64,000 bases of DNA. Origin: Eurosta solidaginis. Taxonomy: Eukaryota > Arthropoda > Insecta > Diptera > Tephritidae. Made by a program: the position numbers and the translations under genes. The notes below the pieces were generated by a model. It did not search any database, had not been told where the DNA came from, and was given only the letters and a program-made list of their open reading frames with translations. The stretch lies in the NCBI RefSeq assembly GCF_040869045.1, contig NC_090319.1, positions 303,168,998 to 303,232,997 of the forward strand, read 5' to 3'. The stretch's first letter is position 1. Each line of letters begins with the position of its first letter. Of this stretch, positions 35,691-45,221 are shown one piece after another.

Positions 35691-36235
35691 ATGTTGTCAC
35701 ATCAAAAATTCAAAGTAGACTAGTACGGTTTTATGTGAAAATTTTCAAATTTTTCGCATGTGCCGGGCTTTTACTGTCAATTATTATAAAGAAGTATAGA
35801 AATTATATATAAATCCAAGATCTTAAATTCAAAAATTAAATCAACGACACTCAAAGGTAGACTTTTAAATCTCTCTGTTTGCAGGTAAGCGACATTTAAC
35901 CATTTTTGACTAATGACAGTAAAGGGTGGTTTATTCGGAAGCTACTTATGTGAATTTACATACCTGCCTGGCAAATTGAAAAGCTAAATTTCATATGATG
36001 AAGAATTTACTTGCACCAAATGATAATTGTATGTTGTCTGTGGAAGTTGCAAAGAAGTCGAGGACTAAGTGAGTAGAATATAAAGCATATAAACTTCTAT
36101 ATGTACGTATGTATATAAATCTTGCAGTATAATTAGAGGACCTTATTAGTTCTCTTGTCAAAACCGATAGGATCAGTTTTCAAATGCATTTCAAATAACC
36201 ATTGGTAGAATTTTATACTATATAATAATAGATAT
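35691..36235. other. No gene seen
   Basis: AT-rich spacer without recognised features. Confidence 0.4.
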
Positions 36236-36526
36236 ATATTGAAACACTGCCTTCGTGGTGTGATGGGAGCGTGATCTGCCTACCACATTTAAGATACTGG
36301 GTTCATGCCCCGGACAAAGCAACATCAAAAATTTTAGAAACAAGGTTTTGGCAAGCACCGAGTGTATTTATGCCATGAAAAGCTCTCAGTGAAAACTCAT
36401 CGGCCTTGCAGATGCCGTTCGGGGTCGGCATAAAACAAGTAGGTCCCGTCCCGTCAATTTGTAGGAAAAATTGAAAAAGGAGCACGGCGGAAATTGGAAG
36501 AGAAGCTCGGCTTGAAATATTGAAAC
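36236..36526 (+). mobile_element. 3'-short SINE copy with target duplication
   Basis: Head ccttcgtggtgtgatgggagc with B-box-like gggttcatgcccc, followed by the family body, stops at gaagctcggcttga, before the usual ttatcgcgcc end. The sequence atattgaaac flanks it at 36236-36245 and 36517-36526, so the short form was itself inserted rather than trimmed later. Confidence 0.8.
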
Positions 36527-36619
36527 GATGTTCCGTCATTCCTTGCCAAATTTAGTTTGGAGACAAACTGGTTTCGAAGTTGCAATGTCATCAGTTTCAT
36601 TTTTCGTTCTAACTAATAA

Positions 36620-36893
36620 CTTGGCTTAGTTTCACTTCCAACTTCCGTCGGGCTAATTAAAAAGTTTTTCTACAAATTGGCTGTACGGTAACTAAATGTT
36701 TTATGCTGGCTCGCCGAGCGGCATCTGCAAACAGGTATATTTTCGCTGGAAAGTTTTCATGGCAGAATAACATCCGAAGTGCTAAATAGCTGGAAGAGCG
36801 CGACCCCGATTAGAAAATGTTTTTCTAAAGTGTTTTGATATTGCTTTCCGCGGGACTGGAACCCGGGTCCATTGGTTTGGTAGGCGAGCATAT
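36620..36893 (-). mobile_element. Diverged SINE copy
   Basis: Reverse complement contains the tRNA-like head (gcctaccaaacc, gggttccagtcccg) and the body words gccatgaaaac and gatgccgctcgg. Strongly diverged and older than its left neighbour. Confidence 0.6.
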
Positions 36894-37612
36894 AAAAGTA
36901 CACTTTAATAAGCAATTTTTGCTAGTTGTGAGTCATATTTTGATTCGGAAATATATGGTGAAAAAATCGGCATAAAATGGAATCAAAGTGCGTTTTTCAA
37001 ATCCATCTCAAATCTTCCTCAATTTGAAAATACAAATTCGAGAAAAAATTTACATTTTTTAAAGTCTTGCCAGTCTGCTTACACTACAACTTGCACAACA
37101 AAATGAAAGATACGAAATTTTGTATAAATACTAACCTGTACTCAAATTAGATTGTTATTGATAATGCCACGCCCACTTTTACGGTATCAAAAATTTCGAG
37201 AAATGAAAAACAAATGCGATAGGAACGCGTAAGTTTTACAAAATAACATCCAGCCTAATGTATAAATATAAATATAAGTGGTGCTTGTAAGACAATAAGT
37301 GTCGGTAACTTGAATAATTAAAGCACGTAAGGTTATCAAAATATTGTATTTCTGCTGGAAATTTGAGTTAGTAAGAAGCTCACACCTCAACGGCATAATT
37401 AAAATGTAATATTAAACGAAATTTAATCGAATAATTTACATTAAGCGCAAAAGCAAAAATTCGGTAGAGATTACTGTAAATAAAATGAATAGCACCCTAC
37501 AGACATGCTTAACGTGAGTGTTGCAATCTTTATAATAACAAAAGTGTACAGACTTCAGATAGCTTTTGCTAGAAAATTGACGTTGTAAAAACCACGATAT
37601 ATGAAACAAAAA
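36894..37612. other. No gene seen
   Basis: AT-rich; contains a short ccacgcccacttttacgg piece near 37170 that belongs to the DINE-like vocabulary. Confidence 0.4.
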
Positions 37613-37799
37613 AACCAGTAAGAAAGTCTAAATTCGGGTGAAACTGAACATTATATATCCAGCTGTGCACTTGAAACGCTGTTGTTGTTTGTGTAGTGTG
37701 GTTAATAGTGTTATAAGGCTGCACAATCAAACATATATGATTATATTCTGAATACATTTTCGTTCAGAAGAACCAAATATAATACAGAGACTAACACTA

Positions 37800-38270
37800 A
37801 TAAATAATAAATATTCCGATTATTTTGCACCTTCTGCTAACTCTCGTATCGCTGAACTCTCGAATAAATAACTCCAATATTCAGTATTGCAAAATGGTCC
37901 TTACTTAGACTACTTTAAGAATAGTGAAATGACACTTATGCTTCACAACTAATAGCGTGTTTAAATCAAAGTGATTCTGATTCCTTAGCTTGCGCTGCTT
38001 TTATACTCTCCATTGCCTCGGTCGCATATTTTTCCTAAGGTCTAGACTTTTCAGGAATAGTTGCATCTCATACTTGGTTACTTAGATATATGCTTGTGTA
38101 TATGTGAGTAGAAACTACTGCTTTTACTTGATGACTACATGTGTGTATGTGAGATATCTCTTCACTTCGAGCTACTGGTTATATGTGTGCAAGTCTATAA
38201 GTTTGGTTGTTTGGTGTATTTGTTCCTGTGATTTTTTACTAACAGCATAGTGATGCTAATATTCGTTACA
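37800..38270 (-). mobile_element. LTR fragment, family A
   Basis: Shares aataaataactccaatatt, a TATA-like cttttatactctcc and the end attcgttaca with the LTR at 10795-13283. The left (3') end is degenerate, so I cannot define a target duplication. Confidence 0.75.
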
Positions 38271-38411
38271 TTATTTTGGAAATAGTAACAAAAAAAAAAG
38301 GGGGAGGGGGTTACGCTCATTTTCAAAATTGCTTCAAGTTTTGTTCTTAGCTCAATCATAACACTACTGGGGTAGAACATCAGTCAAACGCTTCCCAAGG
38401 CGATCGGTTCT

Positions 38412-38900
38412 ATGTACCGGAGCGACTCGGGACTTTTCCCGACCAAGGACTGTCATTTCAGTGTGACCCCATCTAATTTGTTTCGTCCCTCCCACAAATT
38501 GTCATCCTCCCAGCAGCTCCTTGTAGCAGGACTGCTCCATATTCTCTTACTCCGGGAAGGCATCGAATCCAATCCGGGTCCGTCTCCTGACCCCGGTCCT
38601 GAGAAATGGTTTAGCTGCATCTGCCGGAAAAGGATCTTTTTAGGACGGTCATACTCTGTTCAGTGTGTCTCGTGCAAGGGATGGTTGCATCGGACAGGTT
38701 GTTCTGGGCTTGATCCCAAAACCCGAAGTCCACGTAACTTTTATAAATCTTTTGTGACTCCTTGCTGTTCACGCCCAAGGGCGTCCCGTAGTCTACGCTT
38801 TAGCGCCCCCACTACCCTCCAGCAGCCCCGCTGCTCATCAAGCCACAACAAGTACCCGCTGCTGCTCGGGCCCCACGGCGCCAACAACTCAAACAGCTGA
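38412..38900 (+). CDS. LINE ORF1 start: 2A-like motif plus PHD-like finger
   Basis: Starts at an ATG 24 bp from the element's 5' end. A hydrophobic leucine-rich stretch (residues 36-47) leads into GIESNPGP (50-57), which matches the 2A consensus core ExNPGP, with G where D is most common. In 2A sequences the ribosome fails to form the Gly-Pro bond, releasing the upstream peptide; similar N-terminal 2As are known in non-LTR elements. A cysteine/histidine cluster follows (C69-x-C71, C85-x2-C88, H93-x3-C97, then a CC pair), close to a PHD-type zinc finger. The frame ends at 38900, after which the element continues in shifted frames, so the present product is truncated. Confidence 0.7.
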   Translation: MYRSDSGLFPTKDCHFSVTPSNLFRPSHKLSSSQQLLVAGLLHILLLREGIESNPGPSPDPGPEKWFSCICRKRIFLGRSYSVQCVSCKGWLHRTGCSGLDPKTRSPRNFYKSFVTPCCSRPRASRSLRFSAPTTLQQPRCSSSHNKYPLLLGPHGANNSNS

Positions 38901-39323
38901 TACCACTCATAACTTCTACCTTGGTAGTAGAGTTGGTAGCAATGCTGAGCATCAGCCCCTGCCCCCGTCTTATCCCCCCTCTTTTCCGGCAGCAATCGTG
39001 CAGGTCAGGGAAACAGACTCTTAGTTCCTACCTCCGTTTGCACCGTCTGCCAGCACAGAATATATAGGTTTGCGACATCCGCCCAATGCAGCTCCTGCCT
39101 TGGGTGGTGCCACTTTCCCAGATGTTCTGGTCTCCGCGACGGCAACCCCCCGACGGGTTTCATCGCGCCATGTTCCCAGGTCGCAAACCCAAATCATCCG
39201 GGTACCCCAATGCTTGCCCAAGGACGCCCAGTCCCAGGGCCGCAACAGCAATTGCGTCCTGGCCTTCCACAACCCAGGCGTAGTCACCCTTCACTTACCC
39301 CCAGAGTGGCGACGTCTCCCCTT

Positions 39324-40216
39324 ATGCACTTCAGAATCCTGCAGTTAAACTGTAATGGACTAACTGGGAAGATTACGGAGATAGTCGATTTCATGAAGCG
39401 GCACAACATCCGCATTGCTGCGATTCAAGAGACTAAACTCACAGCAAGATCTGCATTGTAGACCTGCTCTGGGTATAACGTCCACAGGAAAGACCGCGAG
39501 AGCGAAATGGAGGCGGTCTGGCGTTTATCATACACCACTATGTGCAATATTATATATTTGATCCTGGCATCGACCGCAGGGACAATGTCTTAGAACGTCA
39601 AGGCCTAGCTGTCCGGTCAGGCGATGCAAACCTAGAAATCATCAACATCTACATCCCTCCTGCCACCTGTTGCCCCAGTAGATACCGCCCTAATATCAGG
39701 CCCTTACTCACTGGCAACAATCGCATTATCTGAGGCGATTTCAATGCCCATCATGATCTATGGCATTCAAACTTGCGGGCGGACAGTAGGGGTGAGATTT
39801 TGGCGGATCAAATAGAAGAAACGAAGTTCTGCACAATAAACGGAGACGCCCCCACACGTATGGTAGGAAGCTGTCACAGCTCGCCAGATATCTCAATCGT
39901 GAGCGCAGAACTCGTAAACTGCGTCAACTGGCAGCCGATGGTATCATTGGCATCCGACCACCTGCCCATACTTATTTCGCTTGAGCGTACCGCCGACTTC
40001 ATCGAAAAACGCACTTTCATAAACTTCAAAAAAGGAAAGTGGGAAGAATATAAATCCTTTACAGACAGCCGCTTTGCTGCCCTCCCTATCCCGACTGATG
40101 CCCGCCAAGGGGAGCGTGCCTTCCGTAAGGTCATTAAATCCGCCTCGGAACATTTCCTTCCCGCCGGGAGAATTCCCGAAATCCGGCCCACTTCCGGGCG
40201 GAGGCCGCAAACTTAG
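39324..40216 (+). pseudogene. LINE AP-type endonuclease domain, broken
   Basis: Begins RILQLNCNGLTGKI and AAIQETKL (metal-binding Glu region), continues in shifted frames through GDFNAHHDLWHSN and SPDISIVS, and ends with LASDHLPI, which holds the catalytic SDH. Stops at 39459 and just before GDFN (39731) and a frameshift near 39500-39540 disable it. The enzyme normally nicks target DNA for target-primed reverse transcription. Confidence 0.8.
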
Positions 40217-41499
40217 CGAGAGAACGTGACCTTATAAGACAGCTTGATCCAGGCGACCCCCAAATAAGGGATATAAACCAACGCATCAGATTGCTTGTGG
40301 ATGAACACAAGCGGGCGAAATGGGAGGAGCACCTAAGAGGTTGTAACCTCTCTACCGGTGTGGGTAAACTTTGGTCCATCGTAAAGTCCCTATCGAATCC
40401 GACTAAGCACAAAGACAAAGTTTCCATCGCCTTTGGCGACAAAGTGCTGTCGGAAGCGAAAAAATGCGCGAGCGCTTTCTGCCGACAATATATAATGCAT
40501 CCTACGGTCGACAAAGATAGACGGAAAGCCAATAGACACGCACATAAACACAAATTCAGCGCTTCACCAATCACCATCACCGCTAAAGAGGTTGAGAACG
40601 CCATTGGTCGTGCTAAACCATCCAAAGCAGTGGGCCCAGACGGCATAGCCATGCCGATGCTTAAAAGCCTAGGGAAAGAGGGTTTCAAATATTTGGCGCA
40701 TGTCTTCAATCTGTCTCTTTCCACCTTTGTCATACATGAGAAATGGAAAATGGCCAAGGTGGTCCCGCTACTAAAGCCTGGGAAACCAGCTAACATAGGT
40801 GAGTCGTATCGTCCGATATCTCTACTATCGCCAGTGGCAAAGACGCTTGAAGCCATTTTGCTCCCTTATTTCCAAGCAAATTTGCAGCTAGCCCCTCATC
40901 AGCATGGCTTCAGAAAACTCCATAGCACTACATCCGCGCTAAATGTCATTAGCACCCAGATAAATTGCGGTTTGAATCAATATCCCCACCATAGAACAGT
41001 ACTCGTAGCGTTAGACCTATCAAAAGCTTTTGATACGGTCAACCATGGCTCGTTGCTGCAAGACCTGGAAGGGTCTACCCTTCCCCCATGTCTTAAAAGG
41101 TGGACCGCAAATTATCTGGGTGGTCGGCAGGCATCGGTGCAATTCAGAAACGAAACATCAAAACAAAGGAGAATTAAACAAGGGGTGCCACAGGGTGGTG
41201 TCCTATCCCCGCTTTTGTTTAATTTCTACATATCTAAGCTACCTTCACCACCGGAAGGATTCACAATCGTTTCCTACGCCGATGACTGCACAATAATAGC
41301 CACAGGCCCAGGCCCAAAGATCGTTGCGCTATGCAGTAAAATAAACGGCTACCTCCCTGATCTCTCCAGTTTTTTCGCCTCGCGAAACCTGGAATTATCA
41401 CCGACTAAATCTTCCGCGACCTTATTTACAACAGCCGTAACAAAATCCTCAAATCCCTCGCTGGCAGTACTTGGGGAAAAGATAAATAAACGCTCATGA
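40217..41499 (+). pseudogene. LINE reverse transcriptase domain
   Basis: An open stretch without ATG; a frameshift near 40210 separates it from the endonuclease. Visible motifs: KPSKAVGPDGI, SYRPISLLSPVAKTLE, ALDLSKAFDTVNH, GVPQGGVLSPLLFNFYI and SYADDCTI, with catalytic YADD at 41275-41286. Near 41430 a deletion of roughly fifty codons removes part of the thumb and shifts the frame. Confidence 0.85.
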
Positions 41500-42233
41500 C
41501 TACATACAAAGCAATTAGCCAGCCGATTACGTGCTACGCGTCACCCATATGGTCGCCAAGCCTAAAAATCACCCACTGGAAGAAACTACAGGCCTGCCAA
41601 AATACTGCTCTCAGAATCGCCACGGGCTGTCTTCTTATGTCCCCAGAACACCATCTGCATAAGGAGGTGAGAATACTCCCCATCAGGGAGAGAAATGAGA
41701 TGCTGACCAAACAGTTCCTGTTGAATACCCAGAAACCTGGGCATCCCAACAGACATCTGATTGCTGAACCAGCACCGCCTAGGGTCTTAAAGAGTCATCT
41801 CCGTAAGCATTTTGAGGAAATACGGCACCTGAGAACCCAGCCGTATGAAGTGAAAAAACACAAGCAGGTCCTTGGTGAACTCCATAAACAGGCGTCGGAC
41901 TTTTATGCCGGGAATTGCCCGGTGAATCCAGTGCTTAACGAAAATTATCCAAAACTTGCGGAAGAGGAACGCATACTCCCCAGGGAAACGCGTGTCACTC
42001 TTGCTCAACTTCGTTCTGGATACTGTAACAGGTTAAACTCTTACCTATCCAGAATCAACCCCGACATACAAAATGTATGCCCCGATTGCAACCTGTCCCC
42101 ACATGACACCAACCATCTCTTCAATTGTAATGTGGAACCAACGCCTCTAACACCCCTTTCCTTATGGTCCACCCCTGTTGAAACGGCAAGTTTCCTTGGA
42201 CTCCCGTTAGAGGATATTGATGACAATTTGTGA
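41496..42233 (+). pseudogene. LINE C-terminal region
   Basis: A 245-codon frame beginning TTYKAISQPITCYASPIWSP, the post-RT region, and ending in a cysteine/histidine motif (CPDC-x7-H-x3-H-x4-C, about residues 189-209) before the stop at 42231-42233. It is the natural continuation of the preceding RT, split only by the deletion and an in-frame stop near 41488. A diverged copy of its last part is at 29905-30200. Confidence 0.8.
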
Positions 42234-42837
42234 TCGGTCGCGGCTATTAGGTGGGGCGAGCATTGCTACAACAACAACAACAACAACAACATCAGTCAAT
42301 TATAATTAAATACCATAGAGTTATTGCAAACTTTGTTAAGGTTAGACATTTTGGAAAAGTGGACGTGGTATTTAACCGGTTTTGATTATTATTTCAATGT
42401 AATATCTTCAAACTTTAAACTTCCAAATTTTCGTCTTCTAAATATCCCATATTCCTTTTGGGACTTTTTGGAATATATTCTTTGCGTCATAAAATTTATC
42501 TACCTGCCAAATTTCATTAACTTAGTGGTATTCGTTTTAGAATTATCTCATTTTTTCAATTTTTCTAAATTTTCGATATCGAAAAAGTGGGCGTGGTTAT
42601 CGTCCGATTTCGCTCATTTTCAATGCCAATCTATTTCGTGTTCAGGTAATCCCGCATACCGAATTTGGTGAAGATATCTCAATATTTTTTCAAGTTATAA
42701 TGTTAACGGACGAACATGGCTTAAACAAATTTTTTTTTCGATACTAATGATTTTCATCTGTCTCGATTCATTTATACCAGTACAACCAAGCGTTATCCAA
42801 TCAAATTTATAATACCCTGTATAGCTTGGTATAATAA

Positions 42838-43316
42838 TAATAATCACTTTGGTCTGGGGTATTCTGTTAGTTAGGGTAGCACACTACCTCTACTAAAGCA
42901 TACTTTTGGTACTTTTTACAGTACTTTTTCCAGGATTTTCTGTGTGGCAGGCGTAGCACGCTATTATACCCCACGGTGGTCGTCAAGCTCTTTTCAGCTA
43001 AAAAATAGTTATTAATGTCACCCTGCGAATACCAATGAAAGCTTTTAAAATAACAGTTTTCCGCCAATATTGGAGTAACAATTAGCATGAAAGTTGTTCG
43101 CTGTTGAAATGACTACGAAATGACTAATAAAACAGTCCCTTCAACAGAAAAATCTGTTGGATTGACTGTTATTTTTACATAATACTGTTAACTTGAAACC
43201 AACAGTTTTTGTTCTGTTCAAATATGTAATTAGACAAATGTGTTTTCGTTGACAAAAACTTCAGTTGATTTAACAATAAGGCGATCAGCTTTACTAAATT
43301 ACTGTTAATTCAATAG
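42838..43316. other. SINE head fragment and AT-rich spacer
   Basis: At about 42935-42980 gtgtggcaggcgtagcacgc and ccccacggtgg are the minus-strand tRNA-like head of the SINE. The rest is AT-rich with several aacagt/actgtt words but no clear MITE ends. Confidence 0.5.
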
Positions 43317-43405
43317 CAGTGACGTAGTGAGGTTTTCTTGCGCCCGGGGAAAATATTTTTTTGGCGCCCCCCAACGCCACCCATTTTATTGCCAAAACAA
43401 TATAT

Positions 43406-44959
43406 GCCCCTATTACCGTTTACAACTCAACTCTGGTTGGGTTGGAACTTCGCAATTTGGTATTACCGATTACAACTCAACCTGTAAAAAAAAAAAAAAT
43501 GCCGGTTGAGTTGTCTAGTCTAACAACTTTTTGTGGCATTACCGTTTACAACCTTGTGTTGGTGTAGTTGTCAAAGACGTCAAAATCTTACAACTGATTA
43601 CTAGCAGTTGTTTCATACAATTCTGCAGTTGTTTTGAAAAAATGTTAAGTTTTAGAAGACGGTTCACCACCTAATTTTTAACAAACATTTTCAAAGTTGG
43701 TATCAAAAGACACGCTTCGACCTCTGATTTAAGAACTGTCATATCATTTCCGTTCAAATTTTCATATGGTTTTACCAGATTTTTTGTACACACTATTGCA
43801 GAAAGGCGTTGGATCCACCCAGGGTTATTTTTACAAATCGCGGCCAAATGCCGCCAGCACAGAAAGATCTTCTGTGCAAAAAAACTGTGGATCGGGCCTC
43901 ATATTTCGGACACTCTCTGGGCCATTTTGTGGGTTTTTGTAAATATTTTTCGACAGAAATAAAATTTTTAATTTCCGCTTTCGAAACCTAAATACGGAGA
44001 TCGAAACGCGTCTTTTGATATCACCTTTGATAAAAGTTAGATGGTGCATGGGCTCATAAAACATTACAAAAAAAAAAAAAACAAAAAATTTAAAGCCGGT
44101 AGTTAAACCTTTTTTAATCAAACAATAATCGACAATCTTGTACACATTCATAGAAAAAACAACGTTTACACGAAGGATTGCATTGAATAACTTTTTGACT
44201 TTATGGAGCGACATTCCGAAGTTGGACGAGGCTGGCCCCAGTTCGGATGCAGCCAAAATAGGCGGAATTATGAGAACGTGAGTCCCATTGATACTAATCA
44301 CTACTCCTGGGAATTCTGTTTTAGAGTAAAATATAAATTTTGCTGTTTTGGTTTTAATCCACTTCGCACAAATATGCTCCTCAATAATATCTAAAACCAG
44401 TCCAACACCAAAATCATTTCCACAGCATTTTTGATAGCTGCCATCCGCAAGGAATCGGAGTGTGGCGCATAATTTTAAAATAGGGGTAAAGCCTTCCCTC
44501 GAACGCGTTTGCGGAAATGGTTCTTAATTCTGCTTACTAATGAGCCAAATGCTTCCTTTCAAATCTGCAAAATAACTTCATTTGAAGCTTTCTTCTGCCA
44601 CTTACAACATTTTCTTACTTGGTGCTTGGTAGTTCCAAGGGATTGGAATGATCATGCGAATGTTTTTCGTATTCGCGACATGTTAATCACCAACATTTTC
44701 CCCATTATAAAATAGATTTCACATCATATAATATCTTGTAATAACAAAATCATATTTGCAAATGCTTAAATTTTTGCCACAAATTGATCAGCTGTTCATT
44801 TATCTGTCAAATCATTACTTTCTTAGGTTGGCAGCACCAATTTAACTTCAACTCAAATAAGTTGTAATTCATAATACCAAACAGGAGTTGAGTTGTCTGA
44901 AAGTTGAGTTGTTTTAATTACAACCCAACTAAGTTGAGTTGTATACCGTAATAGGCCCC
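43406..44959 (-). mobile_element. PIF/Harbinger-type transposon, decayed
   Basis: The ends match as inverted repeats: left ccctattaccgtttacaact, right (reverse complement) gcctattacggtatacaact, followed on both sides by further aactcaac/gagttg words. The minus strand encodes a recognisable Harbinger transposase segment. Target duplication is not resolvable (short AT-rich flanks). Confidence 0.75.
43831..44520 (-). pseudogene. Harbinger-type (DDE) transposase remnant
   Basis: From about 44520 down, the minus strand reads LCATLRFLADGSYQKCCGNDF, then KFIFYSKTEFPGVVISINGTH. This aligns with the HARBI1-like pattern LxxLRFLAxGSYQ ... FPGVIGxIDGTH, where the Asp of IDGTH is the first catalytic residue; here it is Asn, so the enzyme is dead. 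A short stretch between the two blocks is also missing. The frame stays open to 43831 but similarity fades. Confidence 0.75.
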
Positions 44960-45084
44960 ATAATTTTATATATTCCAAAATTAATAAACCAATAAAGTCG
45001 TAGGCTGAAGGTATCATCGATAAGTAGACTCAAATACATATTTAATTATAATCTGATTATAAAACATTATTAAAAATAATATCT

Positions 45085-45221
45085 ATTTGCAAATTTTTGT
45101 TGCCTTTGAAGAAGCAAATATATCAATGATATCATCAAAATTTATTATTTAAAACTTTTCTTTTTCTATACTTAATAATGTTAGGTCACCTTGTCGCATC
45201 GTAGAACGTAAATATATATGT
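45085..45221 (-). pseudogene. hAT transposase C-terminus, distal half
   Basis: The minus strand reads IYLRSTMRQGDLTLLSIEKE, an in-frame stop, then INFDDIIDIFASSKATKI. This is the conserved tail of hAT dimerisation domains (YLRSTM..RL..LALLSIE..) and continues directly from the SFSKLKLI end of the block at 47946, with the DINE-like element between. Confidence 0.8.

Larger units (their letters stand above)
38376..42299 (+). mobile_element. Complete-length Jockey-like LINE with 12-bp target duplication
   Basis: The body 38388-42287 begins acgcttcccaaggcg and ends in gctac(aac)n. The flanking aacatcagtcaa (38376-38387 and 42288-42299) is a target duplication; its first bases overlap the tail, so at least ten bases are unambiguous. 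Order: ORF1 with 2A-like and PHD-like motifs, AP-type endonuclease, reverse transcriptase, cysteine-bearing C-terminus. Several stops, frameshifts and one small deletion make it inactive. Confidence 0.85.
37613..42837 (-). mobile_element. DINE-like element family 2b, split by two retroelements
   Basis: Left part 37613-37800 (aaccagtaagaaagtctaaa, degenerate hairpin ttcggg-tgaaac-tgaaca, gtgcacttgaaacgctg) and right part 42300-42837 (gggcgtggttatcgtcc, ttaacggacgaacatggc, ttatccaatcaaatttataa, gcttggtataa) match the complete copy at 59513-60436. An LTR fragment and the complete-length LINE lie between them. Confidence 0.7.

Noticed and set aside
40134..40856. 240-codon minus-strand frame
   Set aside because: It is the antisense shadow of the LINE reverse transcriptase on plus.
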